Assembly (NCBI RefSeq): GCF_014892575.1
Contig: NZ_JADBGI010000024.1
Coordinates: 38,471-102,470 of the forward strand
DNA: 64,000 bases
Source: Nocardiopsis coralli
GTDB lineage: Bacteria > Actinomycetota > Actinomycetes > Streptosporangiales > Streptosporangiaceae
Direction of reading: 5' to 3'
A program made the position numbers and the translations under genes. A model generated the notes under the pieces. It was given only the letters and a program-made list of their open reading frames with translations. It searched no databases and was not told the origin of the DNA. Shown one piece after another: positions 46,670 to 55,431 of the stretch (positions are counted from its first letter, which is position 1; each line of letters begins with the position of its first letter).

Positions 46670-49042
46670 TCACGCGTCGCGGTCGGGGTCGGGCCCGCGG
46701 GCGGCCCCGCGCGGAGGCCCGCTGCCGTCGCCGGGCAGCACCGCGACCGGGCCGTCCCGGTCGGTGCGCAGGTTCACCGGGGACACCTCCTCCAACAACC
46801 GCCACGTGAACGGCGCGGGGTGGCCGTAAGGGTTGTCCGCCCCGACGGACGTGAGCGACACGTCCGGCGACGTGGCCCTCAGGAACTCCGGCACCGTCGT
46901 CCCGGCGCCGTGGTGCGGTGTGGTCAGCACGCTCACCGACAGCAGCTCGGCCTCGGGCAGGGCGAGTAGGCGTTCCTGCGCCCCCTCCTCCACGTCCCCG
47001 GTCAGCAGCACCGACACCGGACCGTCCGCGCGCACCACCAGCGACCGGTCGTTCAGCGTTCCCTCGAAGCCGGGGTCGGGCCACAGCACCCGCAGGGTCC
47101 AGGGCCCCACGGTCACCTCGGCCCCGCGTTCGCCGACCCACGTGCGCACGTCCTCGTCGGCCAGCTCGCGTCCGACGGGGGTGTCGTGGAAGTCGGCGGG
47201 AACCAGCGCTGTCGGGACCGTCCGGTGCCGCAGGACCCCCGGGGCCCCGTCCACGTGGTCGGCGTGGTCGTGGCTGAGCATCAACAGGGGAACCGTGGAC
47301 ACCCCGAGCTCCGTGAGGCAGTCGTCGACCGGTTCCGGTTCCATGCCCGTGTCGAAGACCATCGCCGAGCCCGGACCGACGGACAGCACGAACGCGTCGC
47401 CCTGACCGACGTCGCACGCCACCACCGCCCACCCCGCCGGCGGCCACCCGCCCGGCAGGCACCGCGCGGCCAACGCCAGGATCAGCACCGCCACGACGCC
47501 GGCGGACACCACACGCAACCAGCGGCGGGTCCGCGCCAGCACCAACAGCGCGAGCAGCACCGCGAGCGCCAGCGCCCCAGCCACGTCCCCGCGCCACGGG
47601 AACGCCCCGTACGGGACCCGCGCCCCGTGCTCGGCGACCGCGGCGATCCACGACACCCCCAACCCCGGGACCTGCACCAGCGCGGCCACCCCCGAGCCCC
47701 ACGTGTCGGCGAGCCAGGGCACACCCGCGACGAACGGCGCCGCCCCGAGCGAGGCGAGCGTGGCGACCACGGCCCCGAGCACGGTCACCGTGGCCACCAC
47801 CGGCGCGGCCAGCACGTTCGCCGGAACCGCCACCCACGAGACCTCGCCCGACAGGAGCACGAGCACGGGCGAGACCGCCAGCTGTGCGGCCAGGGCCACC
47901 GCGCACGCCTCCGCCACCACACGCGGGACACGGTGCTGCCAGGCCCGCGACCACGCCGGGACCAGCAGCAGGATCCCCGCCGTGGCCAGCACCGACAGCG
48001 CGAACCCGTAGGAGGAGGCCAGGTCCGGTGCCACGAACAGCACCCCCACCACCGTCGCGCTCAACGCCCCGAGCCCGGCGTGCGTGCGGCCGGTCGCCAG
48101 CGCGAGCAGGGCGATCGAGCCCATGAACGCCGCCCGGACCACGCTCGGTTCCGGACGGCACACCAGCACGAACAGCCAGATCATCGCCGCCCCGCCCACC
48201 ACCGAGAACCAGGTCGGTGCGCGGGCCACGCGGGCCACGGCCAGCACGAAGCCGGTGAGGATCGCGAGGTTCGCCCCGCTTACCGTGAGTAAGTGCGTCA
48301 TTCCGGTGGCCCGGAAGTCCTCCGCGGTCCGGGGCTCGACCTCGGACACGTCGCCGACGATCAGCGCCGGCAGGAGCCCGCGCTCGGGCTGGGGCAGGAC
48401 CGCGGTCGCCTCCCGCAGCCGTTCCCGCACGTCCCCGGCGAAGCTCTGCAGGCCGGAGGGTTCGCCGATCCCCTCGGGAGGGCCGCGGACCGCGACGAGC
48501 GCGGCGGTCATCGGGTCCTCCTCCTCGTCGAGGAACGCGCCCCGCGCCCGCACCTGTTGCCCGGGCAGCAGCGTGCCCCACTCCGGCCCGGACGCCAACA
48601 GGACCACCGGGGCGCGCCCGCGGGTCTCCAGGTTCCAGGCGGTGATTACCCACTCGGCCCGACCCGGACGCGGGTGGCCCGCCCGCGCCCGCGGATCGGT
48701 GCGTACCTGGGCGACGAACTCGACCTCCCCGGGGCGTTCGGTGGCGGCCGTCGCTGCACTGTGCGCGACCCGGTGCACATGGAGCCCGGTGACCGCAGCG
48801 ACCGTGGCCGAGCACGCCAGCGTCGCGGCCACGCCGAGCGCCATCGCCTCGGTGGATGCGCGGGCCAGGACCAGCACGGCGAGCGCGAGACCGGCCATGA
48901 CCGCGGCGAACACCCACGACACCCACGGGGAGACCGCGAGCGTTCCGAGCGCGGTCAGCCAGGTCGCGACGGCCGGTGCGGCCAGGCGCAGGTCGGGAGG
49001 GCGACCCACCGAGAGGCCGTCGGTGCCCAGCCAGCTCACCAC
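46670..49042 (-). CDS. comEC: ComEC/Rec2 family DNA-uptake channel protein
   Basis: A 790-residue membrane protein. N-terminal helices (LRLAAPAVATWLTALGTLAV), then a DUF4131-type periplasmic domain, a competence domain with many helices (TGMTHLLTVSGANLAILTGF, marking the core motif HLLTVSGxN), and a C-terminal metallo-beta-lactamase-like domain with LMLSHDHADHVDGAPGVL. In transformable bacteria ComEC passes single-stranded DNA across the membrane; in most actinomycetes the role is not proven. The start is GTG at 49042 (or 49039), with AAAGGA upstream; a longer frame extends to 49279. It lies 285 bp downstream of comEA. An overlapping frame of similar length exists on the same strand but is Arg/Gly/Ala-rich and not coding. 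Confidence 0.9.
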   Translation of the reverse strand: MVSWLGTDGLSVGRPPDLRLAAPAVATWLTALGTLAVSPWVSWVFAAVMAGLALAVLVLARASTEAMALGVAATLACSATVAAVTGLHVHRVAHSAATAATERPGEVEFVAQVRTDPRARAGHPRPGRAEWVITAWNLETRGRAPVVLLASGPEWGTLLPGQQVRARGAFLDEEEDPMTAALVAVRGPPEGIGEPSGLQSFAGDVRERLREATAVLPQPERGLLPALIVGDVSEVEPRTAEDFRATGMTHLLTVSGANLAILTGFVLAVARVARAPTWFSVVGGAAMIWLFVLVCRPEPSVVRAAFMGSIALLALATGRTHAGLGALSATVVGVLFVAPDLASSYGFALSVLATAGILLLVPAWSRAWQHRVPRVVAEACAVALAAQLAVSPVLVLLSGEVSWVAVPANVLAAPVVATVTVLGAVVATLASLGAAPFVAGVPWLADTWGSGVAALVQVPGLGVSWIAAVAEHGARVPYGAFPWRGDVAGALALAVLLALLVLARTRRWLRVVSAGVVAVLILALAARCLPGGWPPAGWAVVACDVGQGDAFVLSVGPGSAMVFDTGMEPEPVDDCLTELGVSTVPLLMLSHDHADHVDGAPGVLRHRTVPTALVPADFHDTPVGRELADEDVRTWVGERGAEVTVGPWTLRVLWPDPGFEGTLNDRSLVVRADGPVSVLLTGDVEEGAQERLLALPEAELLSVSVLTTPHHGAGTTVPEFLRATSPDVSLTSVGADNPYGHPAPFTWRLLEEVSPVNLRTDRDGPVAVLPGDGSGPPRGAARGPDPDRDA

Positions 49043-49327
49043 GGGGCATCGGGTCCTTTCGTCGCGCGTGCGGGTGTGGACGAGGTTCGCGGGGGCTGCG
49101 TCGGCCTGTGGTTGGGCACGGCGCGTGTGTGAGGGGCCGGAAGGTGCCTTGGCCAGGTCGGGTGGTCGGGTTCGGAACGTGCGGGTGAGAGACCGAAAGT
49201 GGCCGGGGTCGGTCCGGGGCCGGAGGCGCCCCGGGATGCGGCGCGTGGGACAAGGGCGCACGCGGCCCGTGCGGGACACGGTTCGGGGTGGGACGGACGT
49301 CGGTGGGCCCAGGGCCAGGCCCCCGGG

Positions 49328-52300
49328 TCAGAGCGTCACGTGGTCCTCCAGGTTGTCGAACGTGCTCTGCCCGATCCCGGAGACGTCGAGCAGGTCCTCC
49401 ACGCTGGAGAACGAACCCCCGAGGGACTCGCGGTGCTCCAGGATCGCGCCGGCCTTGGCCTCACCGATGCCCGGTAACGCCTCCAACGCCGACTGGTCGG
49501 CCTGGTTGAGGCTCACGCGCTCCGCATCCCCGCCCTCCGCGGCCTCGGCAGCTTCGGGATCCCCTTCGGCGCCCAGCAGGATGCGTTCGCCGTCGACCAC
49601 GGGCCGGGCCAGGTTGACCATGTCGAGATCGGCATCGGGCAGGGCGCCGCCGGCCTCCTCGACCGCGTCCAGGACCCGGGACCCGGGCGGGAGCGTGTAC
49701 AGGCCGGGGTCCTCGACGTCGCCGCCGATGTGCACGACCACGTCCTCGCCGGAACCGTCCTCGGTGCCGGCATCCGAGGCGTCGCCCGAACCTTCTGCGG
49801 CATCGCCGTCGCCCCCGGAACCCTCGGCGCCGTTACCGTTCCCGTTCTCGCCGTCGGGCGCGGACTGGGGCACCATCTCGGGCACGTCGGTCTCCGCCGG
49901 CTCCCGGCGCAGGAAGAACAGGGCCGCGACGACCGCGGCCGCGCCCAGGACGAAGAGCGCGATGACCGCCCGCTTCGACAGGGTGGCGTTGGGCCCCCAC
50001 ATCCGGGCGAGGCGGGTGACGGGCGCGTCGGCGGGGTCGCGGGGGTCGAACTCCACGTAACCGGAGGGCGGGCGGCGTTCCTTGAGGAGCTCCTCGTCGT
50101 CGGGGTCCAGCCACGGGGAGTCCGGGGGCGGGGGGATGTGGATGCCGGGGTCGCCGTCGTCGTCGCCGTGGTTGGCCGGGCTACCGGGGACGGTCACGGA
50201 GTCGTCCGGGTCGCGCTCGGGCCAGGCGTCGAACGAAGGGTTCCAGGGGCCGTCGGGCGTAGGGTCGTCGGCCGGGTGGTGCTCGGACGCACGGTCGTGG
50301 GACGTGGAACCGGACGCCGGGTCGGACCGTGGGTCGGATGGCGGATCGGCCGGCCAGGAGGGGCGCCGGTACTCCCGCGGCTGCTCGCTCAGGGGGCGGT
50401 GCCCCACCCATTTGCGGGTGGTGGGCGTGCGCGGGGTGGTGGGCCGTCGGTCGGGTGTGTCCGGCGGGTCCGGCGGGTGCTGGTGGTCCGGACGATGTGG
50501 TCGGCTCTGCCGGTCCTGCCGGTCGTATTGGTCCTGTGGGTCGTGCCGGCCTTGCGGGCCCAGGGACGTTGCCGGTGAACCTGCCGGGCCCCGCCGGGCG
50601 CCCGAGGCGGGGATGCGCACGGTGGATTCGTCGGGCGAGCGGCCGGAGACGGCCGGGTGGATCGAGGCGTCCGAAGGGGCTGAGGTGTTCGAATTGCCTC
50701 CACTGCCTGCACCGCTCGAGTGGCCGGAGAGGGCCGAGGTGTGCGCGCGGACCGAGGCGTCCGCGAACCCCTGGTCTGCGGGGCCCGGGAACCGGGGTCC
50801 GGGGAACATGTCGTCGAAGGTGGCCGCGGGGCGGTTCGCCGCTCGGAACGCGGAAGAGACGGTGCCGTAAGACCTGGCTGCGCGGGAAGCGGGACCACTG
50901 GGCCGGCGATCCCCTGACCCGGCCGGGGGCGTTCCGTGCGCCGAGTCTCCCTCGTACGCGGGGGAGGGGAAGGCGGCCCCTGAACCGGAACCGGCCCCGG
51001 AACCGTTGCGGGGACGCAGGCGCACGGTGCCGCCGCCTTCGAGGAGCTCGTCGGGGCCGTCGAGGTCGTCTGCTCCGTCGAGCGTTCCATCGAGTGCTCC
51101 GCCGAGCAGCTCGTCCTGCTCCGAGCGTGTGGACGGAGGGGTGCCTGCGCCGGTTCCGAGCTGGGACGCGCCGGCGGTGGTGCCGGTGGTCGCGGCGTTC
51201 GCGGGGGATGCGGAGGTTCCGATCCCGGGGAGGCCGGTCGGGCCCGTAGCAGCGATCGCGTCCGGGGTCACGGACAACCCAGGCATCCCGAACGCCCCGT
51301 GTGCCCGGTTGGGGTCGAAGTTCTTGGCACTCTCGGAGACCCGGTCGACCCCGGACGCCTGGTCGACCCCGGAAGGTGCGTCGAGGCCGAACGGGTTGGA
51401 GCCGTGGGGGCCGGGCGCCGCGCTCCCCGGGTTGCCGAACGGAACGGTCCCGGGGACACCGGACGGCAGGGTGTCCGGCGTGAGATCGAGGTGGTGGCGC
51501 AGGACCTGGGCGCTGATCGGCGGTTCGTTCCATAGGCGGGGGTCGAGGGAGAGATCGGGGGAGCGGTCGTGAGAACGCTCGGACCCGCTCTCGGACTCGC
51601 GCCCGGGCTTGCCGCCTGAACCCCGTTCGGGCCTGCTGCCGGACCCGTGCACGGATCCACGCCCGGTCCCGCGCCCGACCCCGCGGTCGGTTCCGTGGCC
51701 GGGCACGGGTTCGGAACGTGCGCCCTGACCCGCGGAAGGTGCCGACGTGCCTGCGCTTTCCCGGAGCCACGAACCGGATGCCGTGTTGCTGTGGCCCCGG
51801 CCCGTTCCGTCGGACGGTGCATGGTCCGACGTGCGGGGCACGGGGACCCGGGCCGGACGCAGACGGGTGGTGTCGTGGTCGTCGACCAGGTCATCGAGGC
51901 CACCGAGGTCGTCGAGCTCATCGGGGTCGGAGACGGAGGGTCGAGGCCGTCCGACGCCGGGGTCGGAATCGTGCGCGGTACCCGGATCGAAGCCGTGATC
52001 GCTGCCGGGGACCTCACCGGTACGGGCGTTCCTGTGGGCGCCCCTGTCGAAGTCCGTACCTGCCCTCGCGCCGTCGTCGTGGGCTGCCGGATCTGGGGCG
52101 AAGCCCCCGGTCACGTGGGCGGAGGACGGGCCGTCCACGTGACCGGGGTGTACTGGGCGCCCGTCGCCGTCGGGCGCGGGCCCGTGCGTTCCGGGTGCTG
52201 GTGGTCCATGGGCCGGGCGCGTGTAGGGCGCGGGCCGGCGAGGGTCGTGGGCGTGTGTGTCCGCGGAACGTTTTCGGTCAGCATTGAGCGATCCGGGCGT

Positions 52301-53422
52301 GGGCGGGCGAGGGTGGTGCGTGTGTGCGCCGTCGGAGCGCGTGCCGGACATCGGTGGAGGGCCTGGCGCGGGTATGGCGTTCCGGCCTGCTGCGAGGCCC
52401 GACCGTCCGGCGAGGAATTCGCTCGCGCTCGACGGGCGCGTGCGGGCACCCGCACGCGCAGGTGGTGGGAGGCGCTCGGTGTCGGACTCCTCCAGGAACT
52501 CGGTCAGCGGGGTGCTCTCCTCGGAGCCCGAGACAGCCGGGGACCCGCGGTCAGGAACCCGGTCGGAGACAGGGGACGACACGTCGTCGGGCGAGGGGGC
52601 GGAACCGGCCCAGGGTTCGGGCCTGCGGGCGGAGGAACCTTGGCGCGCACGCGTGTCGGCCGGTCCCTCGGTCCCCGCGTTCCCCGGCTTCGCGCCGGAG
52701 CCGCCCTTGACGTGCCCACGGTTCGCACCGATCCCCACCTGTATCGGACCGGGATGCGTACCCGGGCGGGAGGCCGTCGTGGGGGAGGGGGCGTCCGGCG
52801 TCACGGTGTGTTCCGCGTGCTCTCCCTGCTTCCCGTGGCCCCCGCGCTCTCGGGGTTCCCCACGATCCCGCGGGTCCCCGATCCCTCGGCGCTCGCGCCC
52901 CGTGCCCGCGCTGGGCCCTGCTCGCTCATGGTCCGCACTCATGCCCTGGCGAGATGCGGGCGCCCCGAAGGCTCCTTCCTCCGCGGGAAAGCTCGTGCCC
53001 GGGGCCGCGCCGGCCGCGTTCGCTCCGCCGACCGGGCTCGACCCGCCCACCGGGCCGGGCGACGCCGCCGCGTTAGAGGCGCCGGTGCCGTGTGCTTCCG
53101 CCGCGCTTTGCGGGGCATCCGCTTCCGTCCCCTCCGGCGCGTCCCCGACCAGGCCGGACACGGCGTGGTGGCGCGGGGTGGGCACGGACGAACGCCGGTG
53201 GGCGGGCGAGGCCATGTTGCGCGCGACCTGCGGGCGGTACTCCGTGCCGTCCTCGTCCACCGCGTACGGGGCGGCAGGCACGGGTGAGTCGGCCAACGGC
53301 GGGCGCGGGATGCGGGAACGCAGGCGCCGGGCCGCGGGCGACTCGTGCAACGGACGCGGACCGTCGGCGGGGTCGAGGCCGAGGGAGCGGAGGCGTTCGT
53401 GCTGACGGGAGCGAGGGGTCAT
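49328..53422 (-). CDS. comEA: ComEA-type DNA-binding protein with a giant N-terminal extension
   Basis: A 1364-residue protein whose last ~225 residues are a normal ComEA: a transmembrane segment at about 1147-1168 (KRAVIALFVLGAAAVVAALF), an acidic Gly-rich linker, an SLBB/beta-grasp domain (VVVHIGGDVEDPGLYTLPPG), and a helix-hairpin-helix DNA-binding end (VSLNQADQSALEALPGIGEA, then KAGAILEHRESLGG). The ~1140 residues before the membrane segment would be cytoplasmic and are low complexity, rich in Pro, Gly, Ser, Asp and Arg. They include repeated acidic-Thr-x-Arg-Leu-x-Pro motifs (DTERLPPP, DTTRLRPA, GTVRLRPR). Family members are usually 200-350 residues. Codon third positions stay G/C across the extension and the start MTPRSRQHERLRSLGLDP looks natural, so I accept the long form, with moderate doubt. 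Confidence 0.78.
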   Translation of the reverse strand: MTPRSRQHERLRSLGLDPADGPRPLHESPAARRLRSRIPRPPLADSPVPAAPYAVDEDGTEYRPQVARNMASPAHRRSSVPTPRHHAVSGLVGDAPEGTEADAPQSAAEAHGTGASNAAASPGPVGGSSPVGGANAAGAAPGTSFPAEEGAFGAPASRQGMSADHERAGPSAGTGRERRGIGDPRDRGEPRERGGHGKQGEHAEHTVTPDAPSPTTASRPGTHPGPIQVGIGANRGHVKGGSGAKPGNAGTEGPADTRARQGSSARRPEPWAGSAPSPDDVSSPVSDRVPDRGSPAVSGSEESTPLTEFLEESDTERLPPPARAGARTRPSSASEFLAGRSGLAAGRNAIPAPGPPPMSGTRSDGAHTHHPRPPTPGSLNADRKRSADTHAHDPRRPAPYTRPAHGPPAPGTHGPAPDGDGRPVHPGHVDGPSSAHVTGGFAPDPAAHDDGARAGTDFDRGAHRNARTGEVPGSDHGFDPGTAHDSDPGVGRPRPSVSDPDELDDLGGLDDLVDDHDTTRLRPARVPVPRTSDHAPSDGTGRGHSNTASGSWLRESAGTSAPSAGQGARSEPVPGHGTDRGVGRGTGRGSVHGSGSRPERGSGGKPGRESESGSERSHDRSPDLSLDPRLWNEPPISAQVLRHHLDLTPDTLPSGVPGTVPFGNPGSAAPGPHGSNPFGLDAPSGVDQASGVDRVSESAKNFDPNRAHGAFGMPGLSVTPDAIAATGPTGLPGIGTSASPANAATTGTTAGASQLGTGAGTPPSTRSEQDELLGGALDGTLDGADDLDGPDELLEGGGTVRLRPRNGSGAGSGSGAAFPSPAYEGDSAHGTPPAGSGDRRPSGPASRAARSYGTVSSAFRAANRPAATFDDMFPGPRFPGPADQGFADASVRAHTSALSGHSSGAGSGGNSNTSAPSDASIHPAVSGRSPDESTVRIPASGARRGPAGSPATSLGPQGRHDPQDQYDRQDRQSRPHRPDHQHPPDPPDTPDRRPTTPRTPTTRKWVGHRPLSEQPREYRRPSWPADPPSDPRSDPASGSTSHDRASEHHPADDPTPDGPWNPSFDAWPERDPDDSVTVPGSPANHGDDDGDPGIHIPPPPDSPWLDPDDEELLKERRPPSGYVEFDPRDPADAPVTRLARMWGPNATLSKRAVIALFVLGAAAVVAALFFLRREPAETDVPEMVPQSAPDGENGNGNGAEGSGGDGDAAEGSGDASDAGTEDGSGEDVVVHIGGDVEDPGLYTLPPGSRVLDAVEEAGGALPDADLDMVNLARPVVDGERILLGAEGDPEAAEAAEGGDAERVSLNQADQSALEALPGIGEAKAGAILEHRESLGGSFSSVEDLLDVSGIGQSTFDNLEDHVTL

Positions 53423-53472
53423 ACCTCAACGCTAGGGAGGGGGTTGCCGAGTGTCAGCAGGCAATTTCAGCC

Positions 53473-53481
53473 TGTGGACAA
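53473..53481 (-). promoter_or_regulatory. DnaA-box-like sequence upstream of comEA
   Basis: TGTGGACAA is the reverse complement of TTGTCCACA, the preferred Streptomyces DnaA box. It lies 51 bases before the comEA start. Confidence 0.4.
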
Positions 53482-53564
53482 CTCTGGCAGGTCCCCTGGA
53501 AGCCCCGGAATGCACGGGGATCCCGTGACCCTCCGGGGCCGGCGAAACCGCCCCGGACGCACGA

Positions 53565-53597
53565 AGGCCCGGTCCCGGCGCACCCGGGACCGGGCCT
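53565..53597 (-). terminator. Terminator of rpsT
   Basis: Perfect 14-bp arms (53565-53578 and 53584-53597), loop 5, begin 18 bases beyond the rpsT stop, separating it from the comEA group. Confidence 0.85.
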
Positions 53598-53614
53598 CAG
53601 AGAACCCGGGGGTC

Positions 53615-53884
53615 TCAGGCGGCCTGGAGCTCGTCCAGACGCTTGGCGATCGCGCTCTTGCGGTTCGCGGCCTGGTTCTTGTGGATGACGCCCTTGCTGG
53701 CGGCCTTGTCCAGCGCGCGGGCGGCCTTGCGCTGCTCGGTCACGGCCAGCTCGACGTTCCCGGCCTCGGCGGCCTCACGGAAGCGCCGGATGGCGGTCTT
53801 CAGGGAAGAGCGCACCGCCTGGTTGCGGACACGAGCCTGCTCGTTCTGCCGAATGCGCTTCTTCTGCGACTTGATGTTCGCCAT
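53615..53884 (-). CDS. rpsT: 30S ribosomal protein S20
   Basis: An 89-residue basic helical protein of the small subunit that binds 16S rRNA. MANIKSQKKRIRQNEQARVR followed by NQAVRSSLKTAIRRFREA and KGVIHKNQAANRKSAIAKRL is the standard bacterial S20. Start is fixed by the conserved MANIKSQ. It is a single-gene unit with its own terminator. Its place next to holA/comEC/comEA on one side and lepA on the other is the normal actinobacterial neighbourhood. The 291 bp upstream contain the promoter; no other element was recognised. Confidence 0.97.
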   Translation of the reverse strand: MANIKSQKKRIRQNEQARVRNQAVRSSLKTAIRRFREAAEAGNVELAVTEQRKAARALDKAASKGVIHKNQAANRKSAIAKRLDELQAA

Positions 53885-54175
53885 GCGAAAACGTGCTCCA
53901 GTTGATCTGTTGCTGTGCGCCGGTCGAACAGGCCGTCCTACTCGCGTGCAGCCGTTCCGTGAGTGGCGTGCGTGGGCGCCGGCGCGGGGTGTGTGAGTCC
54001 ACAGGGCTCGAAACCGAGCGTGGAAGTCCGAGACACGGACCTCCAGTATGCCAAACGTGCACACTGGTTCGTGCACGCGGGCAGGGCGGCGTCCGGCACA
54101 CCTCCCGCGCATCCACGGGAACGTCCCCCGCAGGCCCGGCGGCGACCGGCAGGCCCGCTCCGGGCACACCCCGCA

Positions 54176-55150
54176 TCACCCGTTGCCGAGCCACTCCGAG
54201 ACGTAGGCCTGCAGGTCCTCGGCGTCGGCCTCGTCGGCCACGTACAGCGCCACCCCGGTGTCGGTGTCCGCCCCAGGATCGGTGTCGGTCAGCCCCAGGC
54301 GCACACCCCGCAACGCGGTCAGCGCCTCCTCGGTCGAGTGTTGGGGCGCCCAGTCCTCGCCCGAGTGCACCGGGATCCCGAACCGCACGCTCAGGTCCTC
54401 CTGCCGGTTCAGCGCGTCCAGCGTCTGCGTGACCTGGCGCGCCATGAACCCGCCGTACATCGCCTCGACGGGCATCCCGGCGTCCACACCCGGCAGCACG
54501 ACGTCGTCGGCCGGCTCGGTGACCCGCTCCAGGTACCCCTTCGACCAGTACTTCTCCCCGCTGCCGAACACGAACGAGGGCATCCGTCCGCCCGGGACCA
54601 GCTCCACGTGGTGGGCGCGCACCGACAGCACCGGGTCCTCGCCGAGCTCTTCGCGCAGCTCCTCCACGAGCGCCGGGTAGGAAGGGTCGTTGACCGTCAC
54701 CGGCGCCACGTCCAGGTGCACACCGTCGAACCCGTCGGCGATCCGCCCGGCGGCCGGCACCAGTTCCCCGCGCTGCCCCGAACGGAACCGGTCCTCCACC
54801 AGCGAGGAACCGTCCGCGGTGTGCCGCAGCCACGCCAGCGCCTGCACGTCGGGGTAGTGCTCACCGAGCCAGGACACCAGCTTGTCGGTGTCCTCCACGG
54901 GTGTGACCGAACCGTCGTCGGCGATCTGCCCGGCGTGCACGTACACGGTGTCGATTCCGCCCGTGTCCAGCGCGGCCTCCAGGCTGTCGGTGTCCTCCCA
55001 GGAGCCCACCCAGGCCGCGTCCGTCCCGGCGCCGCCCACCTGCGCGTCCGGTTCACCCGAGTACTGGTGGGCCAGGAGCGCACTCGCAGCCACCGCCAGG
55101 ACCGCCACCGCAGCCACCCCGGCGAGCAACCGTGTCAACAGCCACTTCAC
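54176..55150 (-). CDS. Membrane-anchored or secreted protein of unknown function (TIM-barrel-like)
   Basis: A 324-residue protein of unrecognised family. The N-terminus is a signal or anchor helix (KWLLTRLLAGVAAVAVLAVA) after a Val/GTG start; GGAAGGAGC directly precedes the GTG at 55150. The remainder is acidic and looks like an alpha/beta barrel: IDTVYVHAGQIADDG, VQALAWLRHTADG, GFDGVHLDVAPVTVND, VLSVRAHHVELVPGG, DDVVLPGVDAGMPVEAMYGG and FGIPVHSGEDW. The GVHLDVAPV strand, with an Asp at its end, recalls GH18-like catalytic strands, so a glycan-active or glycan-binding role is possible but unproven. It is divergent from lepA across 281 bp (a CATAAT hexamer near 55263 could be the lepA -10). 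Confidence 0.72.
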   Translation of the reverse strand: MKWLLTRLLAGVAAVAVLAVAASALLAHQYSGEPDAQVGGAGTDAAWVGSWEDTDSLEAALDTGGIDTVYVHAGQIADDGSVTPVEDTDKLVSWLGEHYPDVQALAWLRHTADGSSLVEDRFRSGQRGELVPAAGRIADGFDGVHLDVAPVTVNDPSYPALVEELREELGEDPVLSVRAHHVELVPGGRMPSFVFGSGEKYWSKGYLERVTEPADDVVLPGVDAGMPVEAMYGGFMARQVTQTLDALNRQEDLSVRFGIPVHSGEDWAPQHSTEEALTALRGVRLGLTDTDPGADTDTGVALYVADEADAEDLQAYVSEWLGNG

Positions 55151-55431
55151 CCGACCGCTCCTTCCAGGACCCGCTCCCGGGCCACGCCGTTCGCCCCCGC
55201 GGGGCCCGCCCCGTCGTGTCCCGGGCCGCCGACCGCGCAGGCGGGCGGGGTCCGGGAGCTGACATAATCTGGACAGTACCTCCCGCACCCACGGGCCCGA
55301 CCGCCTCCTGCCCCCGCCGGGCGCACGCCGTCGCCGTGGGAAGATGTCAGACGCCGCAGACGCACCCCGCGGCAGGTCGGCGCCCTCCCAGGGCACGCAC
55401 GACCAGCACCCAACCTGTTGAACGGAGCACG

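Noticed and set aside
46506..49253. A 915-residue minus-strand frame overlapping comEC
   Set aside because: It is Arg/Gly/Ala-rich without domains and lies in another frame of the clearly recognisable comEC gene.
51647..53287. A 546-residue plus-strand frame antisense to the comEA extension
   Set aside because: Considered as an alternative to the long ComEA, but it is Gly/Arg/Val-rich, has no domain and no ribosome site, whereas the comEA frame runs on into recognisable domains.
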